Positions 26,872 through 33,617 of a stretch of DNA of 35,649 nucleotides are shown piece after piece. Location of the stretch: the NCBI GenBank assembly GCA_030749725.1, contig JASMJM010000162.1, positions 1-35,649 on the forward strand. The letters are read 5' to 3'. Position 1 is the first letter of the stretch. Each line of letters begins with the position of its first letter. Position numbers and translations under genes: made by a program. This DNA comes from Pseudomonadales bacterium (GTDB lineage Bacteria > Pseudomonadota > Gammaproteobacteria > Pseudomonadales > Azotimanducaceae). A model generated the notes under the pieces. That model was not told the DNA's origin. It saw only the letters and a list, made by a program, of their open reading frames with translations, and ran no database searches.

Positions 26872-27756
26872 TTAGTCGATCTGCAATTCCGACATCGACT
26901 CCAGAACCGCCCAATCGGGTTCGCCGATATTTCCATTGGGATTGATCGGCTGAATACAGACATGGCTGGCACCCGCATCCAGGTGGGCTCTGATACGCTC
27001 AGCAATAGCCTCTTCATCACCCCAGGCAAACATGGTGTCGATAAAGCGGTCATTGCCGCCGTCTTCTAACTCGGCGGGTTCAAATCCCAGCCGTGCCCAG
27101 TTATTCCGATAGTTCACCAGGCCGAGATACATTTGTGCAGCAGTCCGGGCCAATTGTCGCGCCTTGACCGCGTCTGTTTCCAAAATCACTTTCTGCTCAA
27201 CACACAACCAGGCGTCCGGTCCCATGGTTTGCCGGGCCATGGCCGTATGCTCAGGCGGGGTGAAATAAGGCAAGGCCCCACGGGTCTTCGCTGCCGCGAG
27301 ATCAAGCATGTTTACGCCCAAAGCCGCCAATACTACCGGGGGCGTTTCTTCCGGTTGCACCGCCTGGTACGGAGTCGATTCCATCTTTGCCAGATACTCC
27401 CGCATGGTCGCGACCGGCTTGCCGTATCGATGGCCCCGCACAGTTTCCACCAGCGGTTGGTGGGATACGCCGAGGCCGAGTATGAATCTTCCGCCTGACT
27501 GTTCAGCAAGGGATTTGGCTGCCGCCATCGTTGCACCTGGATCGCGATTGTAGATGCTGGCGATGCCTGTTCCGACAATCAGTGTCTCGGTATTGGCGAG
27601 CAACCAGCCCGCATGGACGAACGGGTGGCGTCCAACAGCTTCGGGGATCCACAACACCGAATAGCCCAGTTTTTCAATTCGCCCGGCAAAGTCCGCTGCC
27701 TCGGCGGCCGACTGCGTGTCGGTGAAACACCAGACGCCTAGTTTTCCGATCCGCAT
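26872..27756 (-). CDS. LLM-class F420-dependent oxidoreductase-like protein
   Basis: A 294-residue luciferase-like oxidoreductase, first gene of the minus-strand operon with M32 and GH3. It shows GYSVLWIPEAVGRHPFVHAG (near 31-50), GTGIASIYNRDPGATMAAAKSLAEQSGGRFILGLGVSH, and EEAIAERIRAHLDAGASHVCIQPI. It resembles the subfamily usually annotated as probable F420-dependent, known mainly from actinobacteria. It is clearly different from the LLM protein at 4498. Start ATG 27756 has AAGGAAG four bases upstream. Substrate unknown; whether it uses F420 or FMN cannot be told here. Confidence 0.88.
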   Translation of the reverse strand: MRIGKLGVWCFTDTQSAAEAADFAGRIEKLGYSVLWIPEAVGRHPFVHAGWLLANTETLIVGTGIASIYNRDPGATMAAAKSLAEQSGGRFILGLGVSHQPLVETVRGHRYGKPVATMREYLAKMESTPYQAVQPEETPPVVLAALGVNMLDLAAAKTRGALPYFTPPEHTAMARQTMGPDAWLCVEQKVILETDAVKARQLARTAAQMYLGLVNYRNNWARLGFEPAELEDGGNDRFIDTMFAWGDEEAIAERIRAHLDAGASHVCIQPINPNGNIGEPDWAVLESMSELQID

Positions 27757-27768
27757 AATCTTCCTTGG

Positions 27769-27793
27769 CCATCTGAGAGGAGACGCCAGATGG
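27769..27793. promoter_or_regulatory. Dyad upstream of the LLM-M32-GH3 operon, operator candidate
   Basis: CCATCTG (27769-27775) and CAGATGG (27787-27793), exact inverted copies 11 bases apart, lie 12 bases upstream of the LLM start and between divergent transcription units. Spacing of about two helical turns suits a dimeric repressor. No regulator gene is adjacent. Confidence 0.35.
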
Positions 27794-27906
27794 TAATCGA
27801 TCCCCGGCTGGTTGGCTAATCCCGGCCCGGATGATCTCGACTGGCCCTCGTGGTATTCTCACTGTCGTTCAGCACTCCCGTGCAATATGGATTCACAGGA
27901 TCGGAG

Positions 27907-28095
27907 ATGAACAGGAAACAGAACATGGTAGCGATTTTCATCAGTGGAACAATCTCCCAGTTGGTACGAGAGGATCCCGAACGTGCTGCGATGCTGATCT
28001 CCATCGAGTTCTACCAAGCCTGCATCGCAACATTGAAACCGGGTGCCGTCCGTCGTTCAGCGCCGCTGAAGGAACGTGTCGAAGCGAGGAATTAG
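27907..28095 (+). CDS. Possible 62-residue protein of unknown function
   Basis: ATG 27907 is preceded by AGGA at a six-base spacing, and the frame runs 62 codons to a TAG at 28093. The protein is MNRKQNMVAIFISGTISQL followed by REDPERAAMLISIEFYQACIATL and a basic tail, plausibly two helices; I do not recognise it. The competing frame here, which would extend the MFS protein upstream, reads as a Cys/His/Arg-rich run typical of untranslated frames. It lies just upstream of the MFS gene and could be co-transcribed. It is uncertain whether it is expressed. Confidence 0.45.
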   Translation: MNRKQNMVAIFISGTISQLVREDPERAAMLISIEFYQACIATLKPGAVRRSAPLKERVEARN

Positions 28096-28115
28096 AGGAT
28101 GCTCTCCTGGCCAGG

Positions 28116-29294
28116 TTGAGACTTCCCCAGGCACAGATTATCTGGGTGGCATCCGCCACCGCACTGTCCCTGCTGGGTGATCAGGCCCTCTACGCGCTGC
28201 TGCCCATCTACTTCCAGGAACTGGGCCTCGTCCCCATTCAGGTGGGATTGTTACTGTCGGCGAATCGATGGATCAGGTTACTGACCAACCATCTGGCGGA
28301 ACGATTGGTCCGCACACACGCTTCCACCGGCCTGTTAGTTCTCTCGTTCCTGCTGGGCGCGCTGTTGACCTTCTACTATGCTCAGTCTCAATCCTTCCTA
28401 TTGCTGTTGGTTGCCCGGTTGCTATGGGGACTGTGTTGGTCGTTCATCAGACACATCAGCATGATGACAGTCGCTACCCAAACTGCTGAGGGGCAGATGG
28501 GGCAGATGATGGGTTATTATAATGGCATCTCCCGCACCGGGTCGGTTGCCGGCATATTGCTCGGCGGCATTCTGTTCGATACGGTGGGTTTCCAACTGAC
28601 GTTTCTCATCTTCGCGACTGTCTCTGTAATCGCGGTGCCGCTGGGATGGCAGTCACAAAGGCGCACTCGTCACGCTGACATGGTCGCCCAGTGGAAACAT
28701 GACGAGAGTCCGGTGGGATTTCGCGCTTTGATGATCTGCGGCTTTAGCCTGGGCTGCGTCGGTCCCGGCCTCATCATGTCCACCCTGGGATTTGTTCTGG
28801 CAGGCCGATACGGCAGCGAACGGGCCGTTGCCGGCATCATTCTGGGGATCGCTACCGTCAACGGCCTGCTGCTGGGAACGCGCTGGATTCTGGAAAGTCT
28901 GGCGGCACCCTTCCTGGGTGCTTTTGTAGATCGAATCGGCATACACAAAGGGGCTCCGGTCTTCTTCGTCGCCGGAACCGTGTCACTTTGCTTCCTCTCT
29001 GTCACCACCAGTGTGTTGACACTGGTCACCGGTATTCTGGTCTTTTTCTTCAGTGCCACAGCCCTGCAAGCCGTAATTACCGGGCACGCAGGGAAGCAGG
29101 GATCCAGGGTTTACGCGAGATTCGCTTCCTCTTCAGATATTGGTGCAGCGGTGGGACCGCTGCTGGGTTGGACCGCCGTCGAGTTGAGCGGCCAAGACAT
29201 CGTATTCATGCTGGCTACTCTCTTCTACGCTCTTGGCACAGTCAGCGCATGGGCCGCCTTTTATGGCAAGAATTCCCGGCGGGAATCGGGTTGA
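28116..29294 (+). CDS. Major facilitator superfamily transporter
   Basis: About 392 residues with roughly 12 hydrophobic helices in two halves, e.g. IIWVASATALSLLGDQALYALLPIYF (helix 1), GLLVLSFLLGALLTFYY, LLLLVARLLWGLCWSFI and, after a polar central loop (SQRRTRHADMVAQWKHDES), ALMICGFSLGCVGPGLIMSTLGFVLAG. The segment SANRWIRLLTNHLAERLVRT after helix 2 is the MFS loop 2-3. Start is uncertain: TTG 28116 gives a normal N-terminus, CTG 28107 fits a GAGG better, and the frame is open back to an ATG at 27831 through non-protein-like sequence. The cargo is unknown; the setting suggests a small organic compound or drug exporter. Confidence 0.82.
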   Translation: MRLPQAQIIWVASATALSLLGDQALYALLPIYFQELGLVPIQVGLLLSANRWIRLLTNHLAERLVRTHASTGLLVLSFLLGALLTFYYAQSQSFLLLLVARLLWGLCWSFIRHISMMTVATQTAEGQMGQMMGYYNGISRTGSVAGILLGGILFDTVGFQLTFLIFATVSVIAVPLGWQSQRRTRHADMVAQWKHDESPVGFRALMICGFSLGCVGPGLIMSTLGFVLAGRYGSERAVAGIILGIATVNGLLLGTRWILESLAAPFLGAFVDRIGIHKGAPVFFVAGTVSLCFLSVTTSVLTLVTGILVFFFSATALQAVITGHAGKQGSRVYARFASSSDIGAAVGPLLGWTAVELSGQDIVFMLATLFYALGTVSAWAAFYGKNSRRESG

Positions 29295-29428
29295 GTTCTC
29301 TGGCCCTCGGGATCGACCTGTCCGCCAAAGCGAACATTTGATGGGAGTCCCCCTCTCGATTCACCTTCATGACCTAACGGGATCTCAGTGGCGCCAGTCT
29401 CACGTGCGACGCACCAGTCGGGTGTGAT

Positions 29429-29457
29429 TTGACTCCGTGGGGAAAACGTGATTAATT
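29429..29457 (+). promoter_or_regulatory. Candidate promoter before the NIPSNAP gene
   Basis: TTGACT (29429-29434, five of six matches) is followed at 16 bases by ATTAAT (29451-29456, four of six) or at 17 by TTAATT. It lies about 40 bases upstream of the NIPSNAP start in a 201-bp gap. Confidence 0.35.
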
Positions 29458-29495
29458 CGGTTCATGCGCCGACTCTATCTGAATGAGGATTGAAC

Positions 29496-29834
29496 ATGCT
29501 ATTTGAAATCAGAAATTACCACTTCAATCCCGATCTGTTTGATGAATACAAAGAGTGGGCAAGGACACGCGCCACACCCTACCTGCACGCAAATCTTGAT
29601 CTCGTGGGATTTTGGGTAAAGTCCGATATTGAATCCGAAGTCAACGGTCGACCACTGGATGAACTGGGTTCAGCCAACGTCACCTGGATCATCCGCTGGG
29701 AAAATATCGAACAGAGGAACGCTCAGTTTCCTCAAGTGCTCTCCTCGCCCGAGTGGAACGAGATATTCTCTCACGTGCCCGGAGGCCCGCAGAGCTATTT
29801 GAGGACGGAAGCGAAATTCTCTACCGAGCTGTGA
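29496..29834 (+). CDS. NIPSNAP-family protein
   Basis: A 112-residue protein with a ferredoxin-like alpha+beta barrel: LFEIRNYHFNPDLFDEYKEWARTRATPYL, then VGFWVKSD, VTWIIRWENIEQRNAQFPQVLSSPEWNEI. This is the NIPSNAP/Dabb-like fold, common near catabolic gene clusters in proteobacteria and actinobacteria; biochemical function is generally unknown. ATG 29496 follows GAGGA by six bases; a TTG two codons upstream also exists. It may be co-transcribed with the DUF4345 gene 76 bp on. Confidence 0.83.
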   Translation: MLFEIRNYHFNPDLFDEYKEWARTRATPYLHANLDLVGFWVKSDIESEVNGRPLDELGSANVTWIIRWENIEQRNAQFPQVLSSPEWNEIFSHVPGGPQSYLRTEAKFSTEL

Positions 29835-29910
29835 TATGCGCATGTACCCTTTTCCAGGACAGTCACAATCACACGGTTCACAGCACAGGCCACCGGCGTG
29901 AGGGGACGCA

Positions 29911-30345
29911 GTGTCTGTCCTTAGAATACCCAGTTTGAAGTTGGTAGTGGTCGGCCTGGGGGTTTACTTCCTGGTGATCGGTTCGGTCTGCATGCTGATG
30001 CCACAGCCGATGGCTGAACAGTTCAGCATCTCACCAATAGAGGTACATGGATTGAGCACCGTTCGGGGCGACCTGGGTGGATTGTTCCTGGGTCTCGCTA
30101 TCATGAGTTTTCTGGGCGTTAAACGTCCAATGATGTTATATGCAGCCAGCATACTGCTTGGCGCTATAGCACTTGGGCGAGTCTTCGGCTTTATCCTCGA
30201 TGGCGTTACCTATTTCACGGTTATGTTGTGTGTGGTGGAAGTGATTCTCGCCGGCATATTCATAGGGCTGGCCATTCGGACTCAAGTTTCGTTGAATGGG
30301 ACTGCCACGAAGTCCGCCCCTAACGAGTCAACGGAATCTCAGTAA
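29911..30345 (+). CDS. DUF4345-like four-helix membrane protein
   Basis: A 144-residue inner-membrane protein with four hydrophobic helices: KLVVVGLGVYFLVIGSVCML, GGLFLGLAIMSFL, LYAASILLGAIALGRVFGF and VMLCVVEVILAGIFIGLAI. The VRGDLGGLFLGL and ALGRVFGFILDG motifs fit the DUF4345 family, whose role is unknown. Start GTG 29911 has GAGGGG at suitable spacing. The gene ends 13 bp before the carboxyltransferase gene, so both are likely co-transcribed. Confidence 0.75.
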   Translation: MSVLRIPSLKLVVVGLGVYFLVIGSVCMLMPQPMAEQFSISPIEVHGLSTVRGDLGGLFLGLAIMSFLGVKRPMMLYAASILLGAIALGRVFGFILDGVTYFTVMLCVVEVILAGIFIGLAIRTQVSLNGTATKSAPNESTESQ

Positions 30346-30358
30346 GCAGGAGATCAGC

Positions 30359-31909
30359 ATGAGCTGGAAATCTGAAATCGACGAGTTACACCAACGCGCC
30401 GCCCTGGCAGATGAAATGGGGGGCGAGGAAAAGGTAGCGAGGCAGCACGAATTCAACAAACTCACCATCCGTGAGCGCATTGATGCGATCATCGATCCGG
30501 GTTCCTTCCATGAGATTGGCAAGCTGGCCGGTGTCGGACAGTACAACGACGAAGGCGAGCTGACCGGATTCACCCCTTCCAACTTCGTCTTTGGCACAGC
30601 AGAGATCGAGTCCCGTCCGGTGATCGTCTCCGGAGATGACTTTACCGTGCGGGGCGGTTCAGCAGATGCATCCATCGGCGGAAAACGAAACCAGGCGGAA
30701 GGGCTGGCGCAGGATCTTCGCCTGCCTCACGTTCGGCTGGTGGATGGCATGGGAGGCGGTGGCTCCGTAAAGACCATTCAGACCGCAGGGCGAACCTATA
30801 TCCCTATGGTACGCGGATGGGAGACGGTCGTAGGGCATCTGGCCATCGCGCCCTCCGTCTCGCTGGCTCTCGGTTCCGTAGCAGGCATCGGCGCTGCGCG
30901 GGTGGCAACCAGCCACTATTCAGTGATCGTCAAGGACAGTGCCCAGATGATGATTGCCGGGCCCGCTCTGGTGGACTGGGCCAGACTCGGGAATGTCAGT
31001 AAGGAAGAACTGGGTGCCAGCAGGATACACACCCGAAACGGTGCCATTGACGATGAGGTCGATTCTGAACAGGAAGCGTTCGAGCGCGCTGCTCAATTCC
31101 TTTCCTACCTACCCAGCAGTGTCGATGAACTGCCACCGCGAACGGAATGCAGCGATGCTGTCGATCGACGCGATGAAGAATTGCTGTCGACGGTTCCCAA
31201 GGAAGCACGCAAAGTTTACAAGATGCGCCCCATAATTGAATCGGTGGTGGACAGGAACTCGTTCTTCGAGATCGGCCGCAAATGGGGTCGCACCATCATC
31301 TGCGGGATGGCGCGATTGGATGGCGTTGCGGTAGCAGTGTTTGCGGAAGATCCGTATGTTTACGGAGGGGCCTGGACGGCGGATGGCTGCCGTAAACTGA
31401 TTCGGCTGCTCGACCTGGCCTCCACCTTTCACCTGCCCTTGGTTCATCTGGTGGATTGCCCCGGTTTCCTGATCGGCAAACAGGCGGAGGAAGATTCCAC
31501 CATCCGATTTGGCAGTCAGGCGCTGGCTACGCTCGGTCAGGCAACCGTGCCGTTCTGTTCGGTTATCATCCGCAAGGCATTTGGTGTAGCAGGTGCTGCC
31601 AATCACAAACCAGGAGCCAACCACTTCCGATTTTCCTGGCCATCGGGAGACTGGGGTTCACTGCCCATCGAGGGTGGCGCGGAAGTGGCTTACAAGGCGG
31701 AACTGGCAGAGGCCGAAGACTATGGCGCTCACCTTGCGAAAATAAAGGCTCGATTGAATCGCGTTCGTTCACCGTTTAGATCGGCGGAGTTCTTTGAGAT
31801 AGAGGAGATCATCGATCCACGAGATACCAGACCCGTCCTGTGCCGCTGGGTCAACCTGGCCTACAAAGCACTCCGTCCCGGCCCCACTGCCTTCGGTTAC
31901 CGGCCATAG
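30359..31909 (+). CDS. Acyl-CoA carboxylase beta subunit (carboxyltransferase)
   Basis: A 516-residue protein with two crotonase-like lobes. The N-lobe has RIDAIIDPGSFHEIGKLAG, VIVSGDDFTVRGGSADASIGGKR and GMGGGGSVKTIQ; the C-lobe has DCPGFLIGKQAEEDSTIRFGSQAL and RKAFGVAGAANH, with glycine-rich oxyanion loops for the CoA ester and carboxybiotin. Such subunits carboxylate propionyl-, acetyl-, methylcrotonyl- or related CoA esters together with a biotin carboxylase/carrier. No biotin subunit is encoded in the window, so the partner is elsewhere or the enzyme works otherwise. Start ATG 30359 has AGGAG seven bases upstream; a longer reading overlaps the preceding gene. The substrate is not readable. 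Confidence 0.9.
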   Translation: MSWKSEIDELHQRAALADEMGGEEKVARQHEFNKLTIRERIDAIIDPGSFHEIGKLAGVGQYNDEGELTGFTPSNFVFGTAEIESRPVIVSGDDFTVRGGSADASIGGKRNQAEGLAQDLRLPHVRLVDGMGGGGSVKTIQTAGRTYIPMVRGWETVVGHLAIAPSVSLALGSVAGIGAARVATSHYSVIVKDSAQMMIAGPALVDWARLGNVSKEELGASRIHTRNGAIDDEVDSEQEAFERAAQFLSYLPSSVDELPPRTECSDAVDRRDEELLSTVPKEARKVYKMRPIIESVVDRNSFFEIGRKWGRTIICGMARLDGVAVAVFAEDPYVYGGAWTADGCRKLIRLLDLASTFHLPLVHLVDCPGFLIGKQAEEDSTIRFGSQALATLGQATVPFCSVIIRKAFGVAGAANHKPGANHFRFSWPSGDWGSLPIEGGAEVAYKAELAEAEDYGAHLAKIKARLNRVRSPFRSAEFFEIEEIIDPRDTRPVLCRWVNLAYKALRPGPTAFGYRP

Positions 31910-31911
31910 CG

Positions 31912-32352
31912 ATGGATGCAACCAATCGATATTCGGGCAGTTGTCATTGTGGAAATATCCAACTGGAATTTACAACGAAGATACCACACAGCGAGATACA
32001 ACCACGCATTTGCACGTGTAGCTTCTGCAGCAAGCACAATGCGGTATATATCTCCGATCCAAAAGGAGATCTCGCTGTATCAGTAGAGAATCCTCTGGAG
32101 ATTAGTGCCTATCAACACGGCACCAACACAGCGGGATTCATCGTCTGTAAACAGTGTGGGGTGTTTGCTGTTGCTTTGAGCAAGATTAACAGGAAGGTAC
32201 ATGCCGTGCTGAATGTCAGAACCATGGACGGTGCTGCTTTCGTTAACGCGCCTCAACTGTTTGATTATGACGGCGAGGCGAAAGAGGAAAGACTGACGCG
32301 CAGATCGAGAAACTGGATCGGGCAAGTAACACTTGAAAACTTCGAGATTTAG
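31912..32352 (+). CDS. GFA-family (glutathione-dependent formaldehyde-activating enzyme-like) zinc protein
   Basis: A 146-residue protein with the cysteine pattern of the GFA/CENP-V family: Cys11 and Cys13 (CHCGN), Cys34, Cys36 and Cys39 (CTCSFC) and Cys79 and Cys82 (CKQCG), binding structural and catalytic zinc. The founding member condenses formaldehyde with glutathione, but most family members are unproven. ATG 31912 is two bases after the carboxyltransferase stop, so the pair is probably translated from one message. Formaldehyde metabolism is not otherwise suggested here. Confidence 0.86.
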   Translation: MDATNRYSGSCHCGNIQLEFTTKIPHSEIQPRICTCSFCSKHNAVYISDPKGDLAVSVENPLEISAYQHGTNTAGFIVCKQCGVFAVALSKINRKVHAVLNVRTMDGAAFVNAPQLFDYDGEAKEERLTRRSRNWIGQVTLENFEI

Positions 32353-32383
32353 TCCTGAAGGCCCTACATGGACTCGCTTTGCA

Positions 32384-33265
32384 CTACCCTTTCCACAGGG
32401 GGGATGAGTCTTTCATCAGGCGATCCATCTTCAACATTCTGGCGATGGGTTGTTCGCCTTTGATGAGCAGCATATCGCGCCATAGTATTTCTGTTTGTGG
32501 GCTATCGGAGAGACCAACAATCTCTCCACTCGCCATGTAGTCCGTTTCCGAAAGAACCGGTCCATCGATGAACTCGACTTCAATGGCACCGTACAACCCA
32601 ACGAAAGGTGGTTTGACCGACCTGACGAGAGTGTTTTCCGCGGCTCCAAAAATAGCCACGATTCTTGTCATGGGTAAAACTCTGCCGCCGAATCGATCGG
32701 CTGTAACATAACAATCCAGAGGCTCGGTGATGACCTGAAGTTGCTCGTCTATGCTACTGTCCGCGATGCGAACCTTCTGTGGCTCAGCGGTGTCCGCGAC
32801 ATTCAGGGCAGAGAGGATACGAAGTTCCGTGACCGGTCGAATCGTTGTGAGTTTCTGTCGAAGTTCGGATTCTTCATCGTGGCCGCCACAGGATGCGCTC
32901 CCGGACATGACCAGCGTGCCATCGTCTTTTTCCATCCAGACGATCGCTCTCTGCAGAGCGGCGGTCTTGATGGGATCGGAAACAAAGCACCTGACGGGTT
33001 CCTGATCAACGGTCGCGCTCCTGAAATACAACGAAAGCGTACCTGTGTGCCAGTAATCTGCGCCGAACGTTGCCTCGAGCAGCGGCATAAACTGCTCCAT
33101 GTGAATCGAACCCGCGACGGTGCCTCCCCTGAATCCCAAATCGGTCGCCGTATCGTCGTCGTGGATACCACCTTTCTGGTGTGCCGCCGTATTGGTGGGT
33201 TTGCGCCATTCGCTCTTGAGTTTTGCCTGCATGACTTTGTGCTCTCGTGTGGACCGTTCAATCAC
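32384..33265 (-). CDS. Double-hotdog, MaoC-like protein (acyl-CoA hydratase or thioesterase-like)
   Basis: About 293 residues from GTG 33265, or 282 from ATG 33232 (MQAKLKSEW); neither start has a clear SD. The N-half has HDDDTATDLGFRGGTVAGSIHMEQFMPLLEATFG and WHTGTLSLYFRSATVDQEPV, the layout of a hotdog/MaoC dehydratase fold; the second half (ITEPLDCYVTADRFGG onward) may be a second hotdog. The usual hydratase motif D-x-N-P-x-H is not intact: IHDDD keeps a His-Asp pair, but the Asp and Asn before it are absent. So it may be a hydratase with altered catalysis, a thioesterase or a binding protein. It is convergent with the GFA gene and divergent from the PQQ dehydrogenase. Confidence 0.68.
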   Translation of the reverse strand: MIERSTREHKVMQAKLKSEWRKPTNTAAHQKGGIHDDDTATDLGFRGGTVAGSIHMEQFMPLLEATFGADYWHTGTLSLYFRSATVDQEPVRCFVSDPIKTAALQRAIVWMEKDDGTLVMSGSASCGGHDEESELRQKLTTIRPVTELRILSALNVADTAEPQKVRIADSSIDEQLQVITEPLDCYVTADRFGGRVLPMTRIVAIFGAAENTLVRSVKPPFVGLYGAIEVEFIDGPVLSETDYMASGEIVGLSDSPQTEILWRDMLLIKGEQPIARMLKMDRLMKDSSPLWKG

Positions 33266-33617
33266 CTTACATTATTCACGTCACAAAGTGGACCGTACTA
33301 AGTTCTCGACAAGCGCATGTATCCAGACAGTTCTGGATGGTGCATTTGACCAATTAGTGAGTAACCCCGTTCTCATTGTGGTTTTCATCCCTCTCGCCAG
33401 GCAGAATCCGTCACACTATGCTGATGCAGGACCTAGACGCAGGAGCGGCTTAGCGCAGAAAAAAGAATCGAAATCGTTGGCCTTTAGGCTTTCAAATCAA
33501 CCGTTTACACAGCACGTGCTCCACTTGCGCAGGAATCCGAAGAGGATTCAGTGACGGGTGTGGTACGGATTATGTATAGCACTATCGTACCGAAACCGAG
33601 GATTCAGGGAGGGCTGA
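33266..33617. other. 352-bp divergent intergenic region
   Basis: It separates the hotdog gene (minus) from the PQQ dehydrogenase (plus). An open plus-strand frame (33120-33554) reads mostly antisense to the hotdog gene and is not protein-like. Apart from the dyad at 33562-33591, no recognisable element is seen. It presumably holds promoters for both genes. Confidence 0.6.
33562..33591. promoter_or_regulatory. Inverted repeat upstream of the PQQ dehydrogenase gene
   Basis: GGTACG (33562-33567) and CGTACC (33586-33591) are exact inverted 6-bp arms around 18 bases containing TATGTATAG. It lies 26 bases before the ATG at 33618. The arms are short, so chance is possible. Confidence 0.3.

Noticed and set aside
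27831-28115. N-terminal extension of the MFS protein
   Set aside because: Cys/His/Arg-rich run with no transmembrane segment or SD, in competition with a better small frame.
33120-33554. 144-codon plus-strand open frame before the PQQ dehydrogenase
   Set aside because: About 145 bases are antisense to the hotdog gene and the rest is intergenic; no SD or protein-like pattern.
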